Assembly: GCA_046349915.1 (NCBI GenBank)
Contig: JAXMBL010000009.1
Location: 372,001-436,000, forward strand
Direction of reading: 5' to 3'
DNA length: 64,000 bases
Origin: CAIXSC01 sp046349915
Lineage (GTDB): Bacteria; Planctomycetota; Planctomycetia; Pirellulales; Pirellulaceae
The position numbers and the translations under genes were made by a program. Of this stretch, positions 18,589-27,449 are shown in pieces (positions within the stretch are counted from its first letter, which is position 1; the number at the start of each line of letters is the position of its first letter). The notes below the pieces were generated by a model. It did no database searches and was not told the DNA's origin. It was given only the letters and a program-made list of their open reading frames with translations.

Positions 18589-19854
18589 ATGGCGCTGCTC
18601 AAGACCGTTACACTCGGCTGCAAAGTCAATCAGTACGAGACGGAATTGGTGCGCGAGGCGCTGGCAGGCATCGGTTATCAGGATGCGCCGGCCAGCGAGT
18701 CGGCCGACCTGTGTATTGTGAACACCTGCACGGTAACTCACGAAGGGGACGCGAAGAGTCGCCAGACTATCCGCCGCTTGGCCAAGGATAACCCGGGGGC
18801 TCGCATTGTCGTCATGGGGTGTTATGCGACGCGAGCGCCCGACGAAGTTGGCTCGCTGCCTGGCGTTTCCGAGGTAGTGACCGACAAGCGAGAACTGCCC
18901 GATCTTCTGGGACGCTTCGGAGTGCTCGACGTCCCCACGGGCATTCGCGGGATGGCCAACCGAGTGCGAGCGTACATCAAGGTGCAAGATGGTTGCCTGC
19001 TGCGGTGCAGTTACTGCATCATCCCGCACGTGCGACCGCATATGTCGAGTCGACCGGCGGAGCATATCTTGGAAGAAGTGCGTCGAGTGGTCGATAACGG
19101 CTACCGTGAGATCATTCTGACAGGCATACATTTGGGCCATTACGGAGTGGACCAGAACTGGAATAAGCCCAAGTCCGACTGGCTGCGACTGTCGCATCTG
19201 GTCGACCGGATGGCTCGCATTTCAGGCGATTTTCGCATTCGCTTGTCGAGCATCGAGGCGACCGAAGTCACTCGCGAATTGATCGACTCCATCGCTCAAC
19301 ATGCGGAAAAAGTCTGTCCCCATCTGCATCTCTGCTTGCAAAGCGGTTCGGATGCCGTGCTGCGCCGAATGCGGAGACGCTGGAGTGTGCGGCACTTCCT
19401 GGATCGCTGCCGACTGCTCAAGGAACGCCTCGACCACCCCGCGCTGACAACCGACATCATCGTCGGTTTTCCGGGCGAAACCGAGCAGGATTTCCAAGCC
19501 ACGCTCGCCGCCGCTCGCGAGGCGGGCTTTTCGAAGATCCATATTTTTCCGTTCAGCGCCCGCAAAGGAACGCCCGCCGCGGAAATGCCAGACCAAGTGC
19601 CGCCCGAAGTGAAGGCAGAACGGTTCGACCGGCTGGTGGCACTGGAAAACGAACTGCGAGACGCCTTTATCGCTCGTCTGGTCGGCAAGACGCTACGAGT
19701 GTTGATCGAATCGCCCAGCGAGTTGGACCCGGCGCGAGTGGCTGGCACTTCGTGCCGTTACGCGCCGGTCGAGTTGGTAGGTCACCCTCGATTACGCGGC
19801 CAGATTCTCGCCGTCACTCCGACTCAATTCGAGTCGGGCCGCTTGCTCGCCTGA
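18589..19854 (+). CDS. mtaB: tRNA (t6A37) C2-methylthiotransferase MtaB
   Basis: MtaB adds a methylthio group to t6A at position 37 of tRNAs reading ANN codons. The 421-residue protein has the three expected parts. The N-terminal UPF0004 domain carries cysteines in TLGCKVNQYE, NTCTVT and GCYA, which hold an accessory iron-sulfur cluster. The radical-SAM domain has CLLRCSYC (CxxxCxxC) near residue 140 and LSSIEATEV. The C-terminal TRAM-like part ends RGQILAVTP. The TLGCKVNQYE start and the CXXXCXXC context favour MtaB over MiaB or RimO. It follows clpS. Confidence 0.93.
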   Translation: MALLKTVTLGCKVNQYETELVREALAGIGYQDAPASESADLCIVNTCTVTHEGDAKSRQTIRRLAKDNPGARIVVMGCYATRAPDEVGSLPGVSEVVTDKRELPDLLGRFGVLDVPTGIRGMANRVRAYIKVQDGCLLRCSYCIIPHVRPHMSSRPAEHILEEVRRVVDNGYREIILTGIHLGHYGVDQNWNKPKSDWLRLSHLVDRMARISGDFRIRLSSIEATEVTRELIDSIAQHAEKVCPHLHLCLQSGSDAVLRRMRRRWSVRHFLDRCRLLKERLDHPALTTDIIVGFPGETEQDFQATLAAAREAGFSKIHIFPFSARKGTPAAEMPDQVPPEVKAERFDRLVALENELRDAFIARLVGKTLRVLIESPSELDPARVAGTSCRYAPVELVGHPRLRGQILAVTPTQFESGRLLA

Positions 19855-20026
19855 GCATTCTCCACCGAGTGGCGCACACCACCTATCTGCCGCAGAGCCA
19901 ATCTCGGCTCGCCCCCTGTCCACACAACCACCCACACAACACACTCAACCCACTCACCCCAAACAGCGCACACAACACAAACAACCCAGAATTAAGAATT
20001 TTGATAAAGGCCAGGGGTTAAGTCCC
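19855..20026. other. C/A-rich low-complexity tract and AT-rich spacer
   Basis: From about 19919 to 19988 the plus strand is nearly all C and A (words CACACAAC, ACCCACAC, AACACAAACAAC) with only two or three G residues. A short AT-rich patch follows (around 19990-20010, AATTAAGAATTTTGATAAAG). No gene is visible. The tract leads straight into a tandem palindrome array. Confidence 0.75.
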
Positions 20027-20222
20027 AGACTGTCTGACTCTTACCCCAGACTGTCTGACTCTTACCCCAGACTGTCTGACTCTCATTCCAGACTGTCTGA
20101 CTCTCATTCCAGACTGTCTGACTCTCGCTCCAGACTGTCTGGGGCGAGGCACAACCTGCCTTTTTTTGGTGCAGGCAGTCTGGAGCACCGCAGTATGCAG
20201 GAGTTCGATTTCAGACTGTCTG
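20027..20222. repeat. 21-bp tandem array of the palindrome CAGACTGTCTG
   Basis: The core AGACTGTCTG starts at 20027, 20048, 20069, 20090, 20111 and 20132, an exact 21-base period. A seventh copy stands alone at 20213 and a half-site (CAGTCTGG) near 20176. Each core is an interrupted palindrome (CAGAC-T-GTCTG). The linkers vary slightly (ACTCTTACCC, ACTCTCATTC, ACTCTCGCTC). A period of 21 places all copies on one helix face, as expected for cooperative protein binding, but hairpin-forming RNA is also possible. The region 20223-20524 after it holds no gene that I can support. Confidence 0.85.
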
Positions 20223-20524
20223 GTTTTCTGCAGGTGTGGCCAGCCCAGAAAACAGAGAGTCCAGGCAGGTCGCGCAAACTAGGCAAGCCAGCTTTAGCGA
20301 TGGGGTGGCCGTGGCTCATCCCTGAGCATTTGCCACGCGCAACCTCGGAGACGTCGAGCTTCAGGTACGAAAGGCCCTCGCACGGCACACGGCGCCAGAT
20401 CCTCAAGATTTATCGTTCGAGCGCGCAATCTCGTGGGGCATCTCTCCTCTTCCTGGCAGAGGAGCGGATGTCAAACCAACTCGCACACCGGATCGAAGAC
20501 ACTTATTCGCAAAGGGACCGAACG

Positions 20525-21484
20525 ATGAAGATTTCTTGGGGACACTTGATGATTGCGGTAGTTTCCGTGGCACTCTTGGCGGGCGCCTATCGACTGTCGC
20601 CCGCTGTCCGAGCAGCGGTGAGCACGCAGGGCAACGAATGGTTCGGATGGACCGAGGAGGCTCGCCGAAGCCAAAGCGTTCCCTTCATCGAACACGTGAA
20701 GCATAAGCTGGAGGCCGAGGTTGCGACGTTGCGCAAGAGTCGGCTTGAACTCGTCGGCAACTCCGACCAACTCAGCGGCAAGATCCGCGAACAAGAAGCG
20801 CTACGCGACCATGCCCGGAAGCTCGCCGAAGAATTCCGGACCGCGTTCCAAGCTGCCCGCGCGAGTCAGTCTTTCCCAATCACTGTCCGCAATGCCGCCT
20901 ACACAGAGGAACAGTCGCTTGCCCAGGTCAGTCTACTGCTGGCGCAGGCCGATGGATTCGAGCAGTCGCTCCAACGGCTCCAACGAATCCAGAACGAGGC
21001 GAATAAGCGAGTGCAAGAGATCGTCGTACGACAGAATGCCACCGAGTCCCATCTGGCGGCCATTGGCACACAGCTTGAACTCCTCCACACTCGACAACTG
21101 ACGTCCGTCAGCGACGAACTGATCGCCCAGGTCGACGAACTACTCGACGTCAATCAGCGAGTGCTGACAGACAACCCGGTCCGCACGGTCACCGAACTGC
21201 TGTCGGCCGACACGCTGGCCAAGCCCCAACCGCTTGCTCAGTACGAAGCCGCTCAACGGTTTCTCGAGGAAAAGCCTGTGACGGTCGGAAAGCCGTCGGT
21301 CGCTGATCCGTCAGTCGGTGAACCGATTCCTGCCGTGGCCAAAATCGAATCGGACACGGCACCACCCACGAAGGCGAAAGTGGAAGCCCAGGTCGTGGTC
21401 GACATCGAGTTCGATGAGATTACGCCCAGTGTGTCGGTGATCCAAGAACAGTCGGCGACACAAGCGAGCCCGCAACAGAAGTAA
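20525..21484 (+). CDS. Envelope protein with signal anchor and long coiled coil, unknown function
   Basis: The protein (about 319 residues from ATG 20525) begins with MKISWGHL and a hydrophobic segment (residues 8-22), then a mostly helical, charged region with heptad-like spacing from about residue 45 to 225 (HKLEAEVATLRKSRLE, LLAQADGFEQSLQRLQRIQ). The tail is Pro/Val/Thr-rich and acidic. It should be anchored or exported with a coiled coil outside the cytoplasm. A second start at 20468 (MSNQLAH) has a strong AGGAG four bases upstream and is a real alternative, giving 338 residues. I do not recognise the family. The 21-bp palindrome array lies about 300 bases upstream. Confidence 0.65.
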   Translation: MKISWGHLMIAVVSVALLAGAYRLSPAVRAAVSTQGNEWFGWTEEARRSQSVPFIEHVKHKLEAEVATLRKSRLELVGNSDQLSGKIREQEALRDHARKLAEEFRTAFQAARASQSFPITVRNAAYTEEQSLAQVSLLLAQADGFEQSLQRLQRIQNEANKRVQEIVVRQNATESHLAAIGTQLELLHTRQLTSVSDELIAQVDELLDVNQRVLTDNPVRTVTELLSADTLAKPQPLAQYEAAQRFLEEKPVTVGKPSVADPSVGEPIPAVAKIESDTAPPTKAKVEAQVVVDIEFDEITPSVSVIQEQSATQASPQQK

Positions 21485-21657
21485 TGCTAGCAGCAAGCAG
21501 CTGGCAATGCGTCAGACCATGTCGAGAAAAGCAAAGCCTAACACGGGGGACGAAGGTCCCCCGTGTGACTTTCGTTTTGGGCCAAACTCCACGGAAAGAG
21601 ACGGGCGCTGCGGAAACGGAGAACGGATCTCCCAACCCGCTCTACTCACCCACTACC

Positions 21658-21676
21658 GACGGACTGGAAGTCCGTC
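21658..21676. repeat. REP-like palindrome GACGGACTRGAAGTCCGTC, copy 1
   Basis: Palindromic 19-mer between the coiled-coil gene and tex, which converge here. It is one of at least 13 copies in the window and may help end transcription from both sides. Confidence 0.85.
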
Positions 21677-21705
21677 ATACCTTGTTTTGTCGCTGCGACA
21701 AAACC

Positions 21706-24700
21706 TTAGCCTTCCTTCTTCGGCTCGGGCTCGTCGCCCTCTTTCTTCTTCTGGAAGAACTGCATGAGATCGCCGAAGGTCCGCATTGGCTCAGAGCCCT
21801 CAATCATCCCCTTGGTAATTGGAGGAGCCGGCTTGGGCTTCTTGGGTTTGGTGACATTCGGCGTCGCAGGTCGCGGCGGCCGACCTCCTTGGGGCGGTCC
21901 ACCGCTTGGTCGGTCCCCGCCCTGAGGTCCACGCGATTGATTCGAACGTTGGAACTGCGGACGGCCTCCCTGCGGACGGCCTCCCTGTGGACGACCACCT
22001 TGGCCATGACCACTCTGGCCATGACCACTCTGGCCATGACCACCTTGTGCGTGACCACCTTGTGCCTGTCCACCCCCGCGCGATTGCTGGCGAGGCGGCG
22101 CCTGTGCGGGGCCACGTCCCTCCGAGTTGCCTCCGCGAGGCGGCCGAGCTTCCCGTGGCCGCTCACTCCCTGGCTGAATCGCCGTCAACGAAACTCGCCG
22201 TCGCTGCTTATCCACCTCGACGACCCACACCTTCAACACATCGCCAATCCCCACCACTTCATGAGGATCCTTGATGAAACGGTCCGCCAAACGACTAATG
22301 TGGATGAGCGCGCTGTCCGACAGTCCGATGTCGACGAATACGCCGAAGTCGACCACATTCAGGACAGTGCCGCTGAGTTCCATGCCGGGGGCCAGATCTT
22401 CCAGCCTCACAATCCCGCGACGGAAGACTGGCGGCGGCAGATCTTCGCGAGGGTCGCGAGTCGGTCGAGCCAAATCGGCCAGCATGTCGCGCAAAGTAAG
22501 CACGCCGACAGAAAGTTCCTTCTCTAGCTGCTCCACACTGACTCGAGCAATTCGGTCGGCCAAAGGCTCGCGATCCGACGCGAGTTGTGCCTCCTCGGTC
22601 GAGCCTGTCGCTTCACTAGCCACGACCGCATCACCCGCAACCTCCGCGGCGACTGGCTCCGCCACCTCGGATCCTGCCACTTCGGATACAGCTACCTCCG
22701 TGCCGGCCGCGGCTGATTCTGGAGCCGATGATTCAGAAGCCGATAATTCAGAAGCTGCCGGCGTCTCAGTCGAGTCGAGCGTCGCTGACGAATCTGCACT
22801 GGCGCTCGTACCCTCGCCCCCTGCCTCGACGCTCGCTGATGCGGGAGTCGCCGCCGCTCCCTCATTCGGCGATGGCAGGTCGAGCAACGAGGCGCCGAAC
22901 GATGACGAGCCGCTGGCAGCGGACGTCGTCGGCTGAGCAGCGACGGCCGTGGGGATCGGCGTTACTTCGATCGCTAAATCGGCTTCGCTGCTGTCGAGTC
23001 GTTCGAGCAGCCGACGAGCCACCTGGTAACTTTCGGGATGGATCCAAGTAGCATCGAGCGGGCTGGCGCCGCCGTAGATCTTGAGGAAGCCCGCCGACTG
23101 GATGAACGTGGCGTCGCCGAACCCTGGCACTTGCTTGAACTGCTCGCGGTTCTGAAAGGGCCCATGCTGCAAACGGTACTCGTACAGTCGTCGAGCGGTC
23201 AACTGATTGAGCCCCGAGACGTACCGCAACAATGCGGGGCTGGCCGTATTAACGTCAACGCCGACGTAGTTCACGCACGACTCGACGACAGCGTCGAGCG
23301 AATCGCGAAGATGCTTGGCCTTGAGATCGTGCTGATACAGCCCGACGCCGATGTTGGCCGGGTTGATCTTCACCAATTCCGACAAGGGATCGAGCAAGCG
23401 ACGACCAATCGACACGGCGCCTCGCACCGTGGCGTCGTACTTCGGCAACTCTTCCCGACCAATGGGACTCGTCGAATAAACGCTGGCCCCCGCCTCGTTG
23501 ACGATGACGTATTCGACTTCCTCGTCTCGCAACTCCGACGACAAAATATCGGCGACCAACTGCTCCGTCTCGCGGCACGCCGTCCCATTGCCGATCGCAA
23601 TCACCGACAAATGATGCTTGCGAATCACGTCGACCAGCCGCGATCGACACAACTGCCGATGCTGCTCGGGACCAATGATGTGAATCGTGCCGTGGTCCAG
23701 CAAGTTGCCGAATTCATCGAGCGCGGCGAGTTTGCAGCCGCTGCGGAACCCAGGATCGATCGCCAGCACTCGACGCCCATGCACGGGCGGTTGCAGCAGC
23801 AACTTCCGCAGGTTGCGCACGAAGACATCGACCGCGTGCTTCTCCGCTCGGTCGGTCATCTCGCGACGGACCTCACGCTCCAAACTTGGAATCACCAAGC
23901 GCGAAAGCGTGTCATGGATGCATGCCCGCAAGAACCCCGCGTGCGGATGCTCGGGCGGAACCAGCAACTCTTCCGCATCCCGTTCCATGGCCGCGTTATC
24001 GGCCTCAATCTTCACTCGCAATACCTGCGACCGCTCGCCGCGATTGATCGCCAGCATCCGGTGAGGCGGCACTTTCGCCAACGGCTCTTGGAACTTGTAG
24101 TAGTCCTTGTAGAGACTTTCGAGCAGCTTTTGCTTCTTCTTTTTCTTGGCCTCGCGAGCTGCCGCGCGAGCTTGTTGACGAGCCGTCAGCTTGAGCGGCG
24201 GAATGGCGGTCGGACGCAAGCCCGCCTTGGCAATCGTGGTCGTGGTCACTGCGGCTGGAGTGGTGGGGGCCGGCAGGATTTTCGCCGGCAAATCTCCAGG
24301 CACGCTCGTACTGACTGCCGAAACATCCTCGGTCGCAGCCGCACCAGCGGTCGGCGTCTCGGCGACCGTAGTCTCCGTTTGCGCCGACTCGCCCCCTTCA
24401 CTCACGCTGGCCGCATCTTCACCGGCCGCATCTTCACCGGCCGCGGCGGCTTCTTCATGAGCTAAATCGTCGTCCGAGTCGCTGTCGAGATCCGCATCCT
24501 CGTCTTCGAGCTCCGCGGCGGCTTGCAATAACTCCTCGTGCAATTCGGCGTCACGCAAGGCCGCTTCACGATCCGCTTCCGCTTGCGCCGAATCGTCGTG
24601 AGCAACATCTCCAGCACTCCCCAGATCCCCAGCCAGCTCTAAATCGTCGGCCGCATCGGCGTCGGCGGCATCGTCGTGGAGACCACCCTCGGCATTGAGC

Positions 24701-25338
24701 AGGTGAGCCGCCTCGTTGACCGCCTTCCGTTCACTCGGCTCAATCCGAGTACTGACCAGTCGGCCCGAGCGCTGCAAAATGCGTCGCAACCGGCTGCGGA
24801 GATCCGAGCGTTCACTGAACTGCTCGGCCAAAATATGACGCACTCCCGCCAGCACATCGTCGACCGAGTTGAGCTTGGCTTCGGGATTGACTAGAGCTGC
24901 GGCGCGAGCCGGTAAGTCGACTGCCGCCGGATCATTCGCCAGAATTTCCAGAGCGAGCGGCTCTAAACCTCGCTGTCGCGCGAGAGTCGCGAGCGTCTGT
25001 TTCTTTGGCTTGAAGGGAAGATAAAGGTCTTCTAGGTGCTTGGGCGATCGAGCCGACCGGATCAACCCCGCCAAGTCGGGCGTCAGTTTCCCCTGCGACT
25101 CGATCGACTTCAGAATGGTCTGCTTACGCTCGGCAAGCTGCCGCAGAGTCGTGACTTCCTCGAGCACTCGCCGAATTTGCTCTTCGTCGAGCCCGCCCGT
25201 TTCGTCCTTGCGGTAGCGGGTAATGAATGGAACTGTGTTCCCTTCATCCAATAACTCCACCGTACGCTGCACTCGTTCCAAAGGGAGCCCTTGATCACGA
25301 GCGACTTGCCCCAGATCGATACTGATGGTCGTGTCCAT
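21706..25338 (-). CDS. tex: Tex-type S1 RNA-binding transcription accessory protein with large low-complexity insertions
   Basis: Tex proteins bind nucleic acids and contact the transcription machinery. The 1,210-residue protein has the Tex N-terminal helical domain (residues 1-215; GNTVPFITRYRKDETGGLDE), a YqgF/RNase H-like domain near 510-640 (RVLAIDPGFRSGCKLAALDE), a helix-hairpin-helix region (YVSGLNQLTARRLYEYR) and an S1 domain at about 975-1050 (GTVLNVVDFGVFVDIG). Usual Tex is about 720-800 residues; here three additions explain the excess. They are an acidic Ala/Asp/Glu insert at ~219-396, an Ala/Ser/Glu insert at ~789-926, and a Gln/Gly-rich, basic tail from ~1053 with HGQSGHGQ and GGRPQ repeats. 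The tail resembles RNA-chaperone tails. The ATG lacks a clear ribosome-binding site. Confidence 0.92.
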   Translation of the reverse strand: MDTTISIDLGQVARDQGLPLERVQRTVELLDEGNTVPFITRYRKDETGGLDEEQIRRVLEEVTTLRQLAERKQTILKSIESQGKLTPDLAGLIRSARSPKHLEDLYLPFKPKKQTLATLARQRGLEPLALEILANDPAAVDLPARAAALVNPEAKLNSVDDVLAGVRHILAEQFSERSDLRSRLRRILQRSGRLVSTRIEPSERKAVNEAAHLLNAEGGLHDDAADADAADDLELAGDLGSAGDVAHDDSAQAEADREAALRDAELHEELLQAAAELEDEDADLDSDSDDDLAHEEAAAAGEDAAGEDAASVSEGGESAQTETTVAETPTAGAAATEDVSAVSTSVPGDLPAKILPAPTTPAAVTTTTIAKAGLRPTAIPPLKLTARQQARAAAREAKKKKKQKLLESLYKDYYKFQEPLAKVPPHRMLAINRGERSQVLRVKIEADNAAMERDAEELLVPPEHPHAGFLRACIHDTLSRLVIPSLEREVRREMTDRAEKHAVDVFVRNLRKLLLQPPVHGRRVLAIDPGFRSGCKLAALDEFGNLLDHGTIHIIGPEQHRQLCRSRLVDVIRKHHLSVIAIGNGTACRETEQLVADILSSELRDEEVEYVIVNEAGASVYSTSPIGREELPKYDATVRGAVSIGRRLLDPLSELVKINPANIGVGLYQHDLKAKHLRDSLDAVVESCVNYVGVDVNTASPALLRYVSGLNQLTARRLYEYRLQHGPFQNREQFKQVPGFGDATFIQSAGFLKIYGGASPLDATWIHPESYQVARRLLERLDSSEADLAIEVTPIPTAVAAQPTTSAASGSSSFGASLLDLPSPNEGAAATPASASVEAGGEGTSASADSSATLDSTETPAASELSASESSAPESAAAGTEVAVSEVAGSEVAEPVAAEVAGDAVVASEATGSTEEAQLASDREPLADRIARVSVEQLEKELSVGVLTLRDMLADLARPTRDPREDLPPPVFRRGIVRLEDLAPGMELSGTVLNVVDFGVFVDIGLSDSALIHISRLADRFIKDPHEVVGIGDVLKVWVVEVDKQRRRVSLTAIQPGSERPREARPPRGGNSEGRGPAQAPPRQQSRGGGQAQGGHAQGGHGQSGHGQSGHGQGGRPQGGRPQGGRPQFQRSNQSRGPQGGDRPSGGPPQGGRPPRPATPNVTKPKKPKPAPPITKGMIEGSEPMRTFGDLMQFFQKKKEGDEPEPKKEG

Positions 25339-25614
25339 AAATGCCGCCCGACTCGACGCCCCTGGGACGTTGGTCGTAAGCGCGTTAGTGGAATATTGGA
25401 TGGGACTTAACGCAAACAGTCCGGCAATCTAGTGGTCCACGGTAGGAGTTGTCAAGGTTCCGCGAGTCATGACCGGCTCGACCCGCCAATTCCGGACGAC
25501 TGCCCAAATATGCTCGCAACGCCTTAACAAATTCAACCCGCACGCCATGCATAGCCGATACCTAAGGACGCAAAGGTAGGACCGTACTTGATTCACGCCC
25601 CAAGGAAGGAACCG
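25339..25614. other. Divergent promoter region between tex and a small gene
   Basis: About 275 bases with no coding signal. It must hold promoters for tex (leftward) and the small gene (rightward); I see no convincing consensus pair. Confidence 0.5.
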
Positions 25615-25863
25615 ATGGCCGCTCCCCGATTGCGAGTTTATTACGGCCCGGAACATGAACCGCAGATTCGCGCCCTGCCTGATACGCTTCCCATGCGTCC
25701 CAGCGTCACCGTTCCGCTCGGCGAAGTCGTTTCAGTTCTCGCGGATGCCGTCAAGAATCGTCGAGCTTGGATTCAAGATTTCGAAGATGACGAAATCACG
25801 ATTTCCAGCGATTTGTACGAAGTTCTGCTCGCCTATCAGCACTTCCGCCGCCCTTCCGCCTAA
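25615..25863 (+). CDS. Small conserved-looking hypothetical protein
   Basis: The 82-residue protein starts at ATG 25615, with AAGGAAGGA six bases upstream. This is stronger than the upstream start at 25588. It has no signal peptide or membrane segment. The sequence (RVYYGPEHEPQIRALPD, then LGEVVSVLADAVKNRRAWI and EDDEITISSDLYEVLLAYQ) looks like a compact alpha/beta protein with an acidic patch. I do not recognise a family. Its good ribosome-binding site and ordered composition support it being real. Confidence 0.7.
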   Translation: MAAPRLRVYYGPEHEPQIRALPDTLPMRPSVTVPLGEVVSVLADAVKNRRAWIQDFEDDEITISSDLYEVLLAYQHFRRPSA

Positions 25864-25991
25864 CGAGGCAATTCGGGCAAATTGATTCTAATAGGCGGTC
25901 TAGGCAACGAGGCACGCCAGTCGACCGGCATGCCTCGATCTCGAGCTAGAAAATTTATTGGAAATAGAGGCGGGAAACAGCCCAGTCGCCG

Positions 25992-26690
25992 CTACTTGGC
26001 GACCCCCATCAGGCCTCGACGCGGGTCGACTAGCTTGAGCGTCTTCCCCGCCTCCCCGCGCAATTGCTCGTCGAGCGACGTGTCGTTGAGTATTTGCTGC
26101 AGATCTGGCGCCACCTCGCGAGCGGGCGGACCAATGCGCCCCAGGCCGATCATGGCCAGGGTCCGCTGCCTGACATCCCCCTCGTTCACCGCGATCGCGC
26201 GGAGTTGTTTGACGATTTCTGGGCTCGACGGCTTCACCCGACTCAACGATTCGATCACCCGAGATCGCATTTGATCGGGCTTCACGTCCAAGCAGCCAAG
26301 CAGGGCGACTCCCCCTGGCGCACCGGTTTGACTTAAGGCACGGCAAGCAGCGAGACGACGCTCGAGCGGCGCGTCGGCATCCAACACGATCGCCTTGAGT
26401 GGGTCCGTCGCGGCCGCCCCTTGAATCTTGAACCACCCCTCTGCCTGGGCTACCGAGCCCGAATTGTTGTCCTTAATCGCGGCAACCAAGGCATCGACGG
26501 CAGCGCCGGCATTCGGAAAAGCCTGGGCACTGACTGGGGGAGCCTTCGCGGGCGCCGGCGGGGGAGGAGCGGGCCGAGTTACCTTGGCGGGCGCCGCGGG
26601 AGGAGGGGCGGGAGTGGGTACGTCTCCACAGCCAACCAAGCCCAGGATACAGCCGGCAAGCACCCCGCAACGACCAAGCGACCAGCCCAT
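25992..26690 (-). CDS. HEAT-repeat-like lipoprotein
   Basis: The protein (about 232 residues from ATG 26690, with GGAGA nine bases upstream) has a lipoprotein signal ending LGLVGCGDV, so it should be lipid-anchored after cleavage at the cysteine near residue 21. A Pro/Ala-rich linker follows (residues 25-55). The rest is helical with HEAT/armadillo-like repeats (PLERRLAACRALSQTG, MRSRVIESLSRV, RQRTLAMIGLGRIGP), suggesting a protein-interaction role in the envelope. It diverges from rsfS, about 140 bases apart. The substrate or partner is unknown. Confidence 0.78.
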   Translation of the reverse strand: MGWSLGRCGVLAGCILGLVGCGDVPTPAPPPAAPAKVTRPAPPPPAPAKAPPVSAQAFPNAGAAVDALVAAIKDNNSGSVAQAEGWFKIQGAAATDPLKAIVLDADAPLERRLAACRALSQTGAPGGVALLGCLDVKPDQMRSRVIESLSRVKPSSPEIVKQLRAIAVNEGDVRQRTLAMIGLGRIGPPAREVAPDLQQILNDTSLDEQLRGEAGKTLKLVDPRRGLMGVAK

Positions 26691-26829
26691 CGCAAAGTTC
26701 TCCAACAATAATAAAGTAGTCCCAGACGCCCTATTCGAACCTTGTCCCCAATCGGGCTGTCCAGTCTACTAGAGTATTCGCGGTAGAGTGAGATGTGGGC
26801 GAGTGAGAATATTGGTGAAAGGGACGGGC

Positions 26830-27216
26830 GTGGCGAAGACCGATTCGGCGGAAAAGAAACAGGAATCCAAAAGCTTGACTCACGCGCTCGCCGCGGCCCG
26901 ACTCGCCCTGGAAAACCAGGCTCGAGATGTCCAAGTGCTCGACCTCCGTTCAAAGACCGCCCTGTTCGATTATTTCGTCATCGCGACGGGAAAGAGCGGT
27001 CGGCAACTCCGCGCGATCGCCGATGACATCGACGATCTCTTGGAAAAGAAGCTGGGCGATCGCCGCCTGCATACCGAGGGCTACAGCGACAGCCGCTGGA
27101 TCGTGCTCGACTATGGCGATGTCGTCATCCACCTGTTCGACGCCGAAATGCGCGACTTCTATCGGCTCGACCACCTCTGGGAAGATGCCCCCCGTATCCC
27201 CGTCCAGATCGGCTGA
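26830..27216 (+). CDS. rsfS: Ribosomal silencing factor RsfS (YbeB/iojap)
   Basis: RsfS binds ribosomal protein uL14 on the large subunit and blocks subunit joining when nutrients are short. The sequence has the family pattern: LALENQARDVQVLDLRSK, FDYFVIATGKSGRQLRAIADD, then GYSDSRWIVLDYGDVVIHLF and FYRLDHLWEDAP. GTG 26830 is chosen because AAAGGGA lies about six bases upstream; the frame is open to 26788. The length of 128 residues fits. In many bacteria rsfS is next to nadD; here it is not. A REP-like palindrome follows the stop. Confidence 0.93.
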   Translation: MAKTDSAEKKQESKSLTHALAAARLALENQARDVQVLDLRSKTALFDYFVIATGKSGRQLRAIADDIDDLLEKKLGDRRLHTEGYSDSRWIVLDYGDVVIHLFDAEMRDFYRLDHLWEDAPRIPVQIG

Positions 27217-27230
27217 CGAGTCAATGTACA

Positions 27231-27248
27231 ACGGACTTCCAGTCCGTC
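27231..27248. repeat. REP-like palindrome, copy 2
   Basis: ACGGACTTCCAGTCCGT directly after rsfS, the same family as 21658-21676 on the opposite strand. It may act in transcript ending. Confidence 0.8.
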
Positions 27249-27449
27249 GCTCCAGTCCGTGCGGAACAAACCTCCAAACTGGTAGAGCCAGCCCAGGTCG
27301 CTTTTGTTTCCCGTAGTGGTCAAGTCCGCGGGAAACGAACTCTGTATTTCTGCGCTGCTACTAACGACCCCTGCGGCCCGCTATCATAGTCGCCGTTCTT
27401 CTCGTCGTTATCTTCATTCCTCCTCTTTTCCTGCTGGAGACCATTCCTC

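Noticed and set aside
20027..20142. Regular repeats with equal spacing, considered as a CRISPR array
   Set aside because: The period is 21 bases and the linkers are near-identical, so there are no unique spacers; no cas genes are nearby.
19919..20222. Possible replication origin (C/A tract, AT patch, iterons)
   Set aside because: No dnaA, dnaN, parAB or DnaA-box cluster is present and skew cannot be computed here, so I only report it as an array.
23038..24465. Long plus-strand open frame of 475 codons
   Set aside because: It is antisense to the YqgF and insert region of tex; sequence is a complement artefact.
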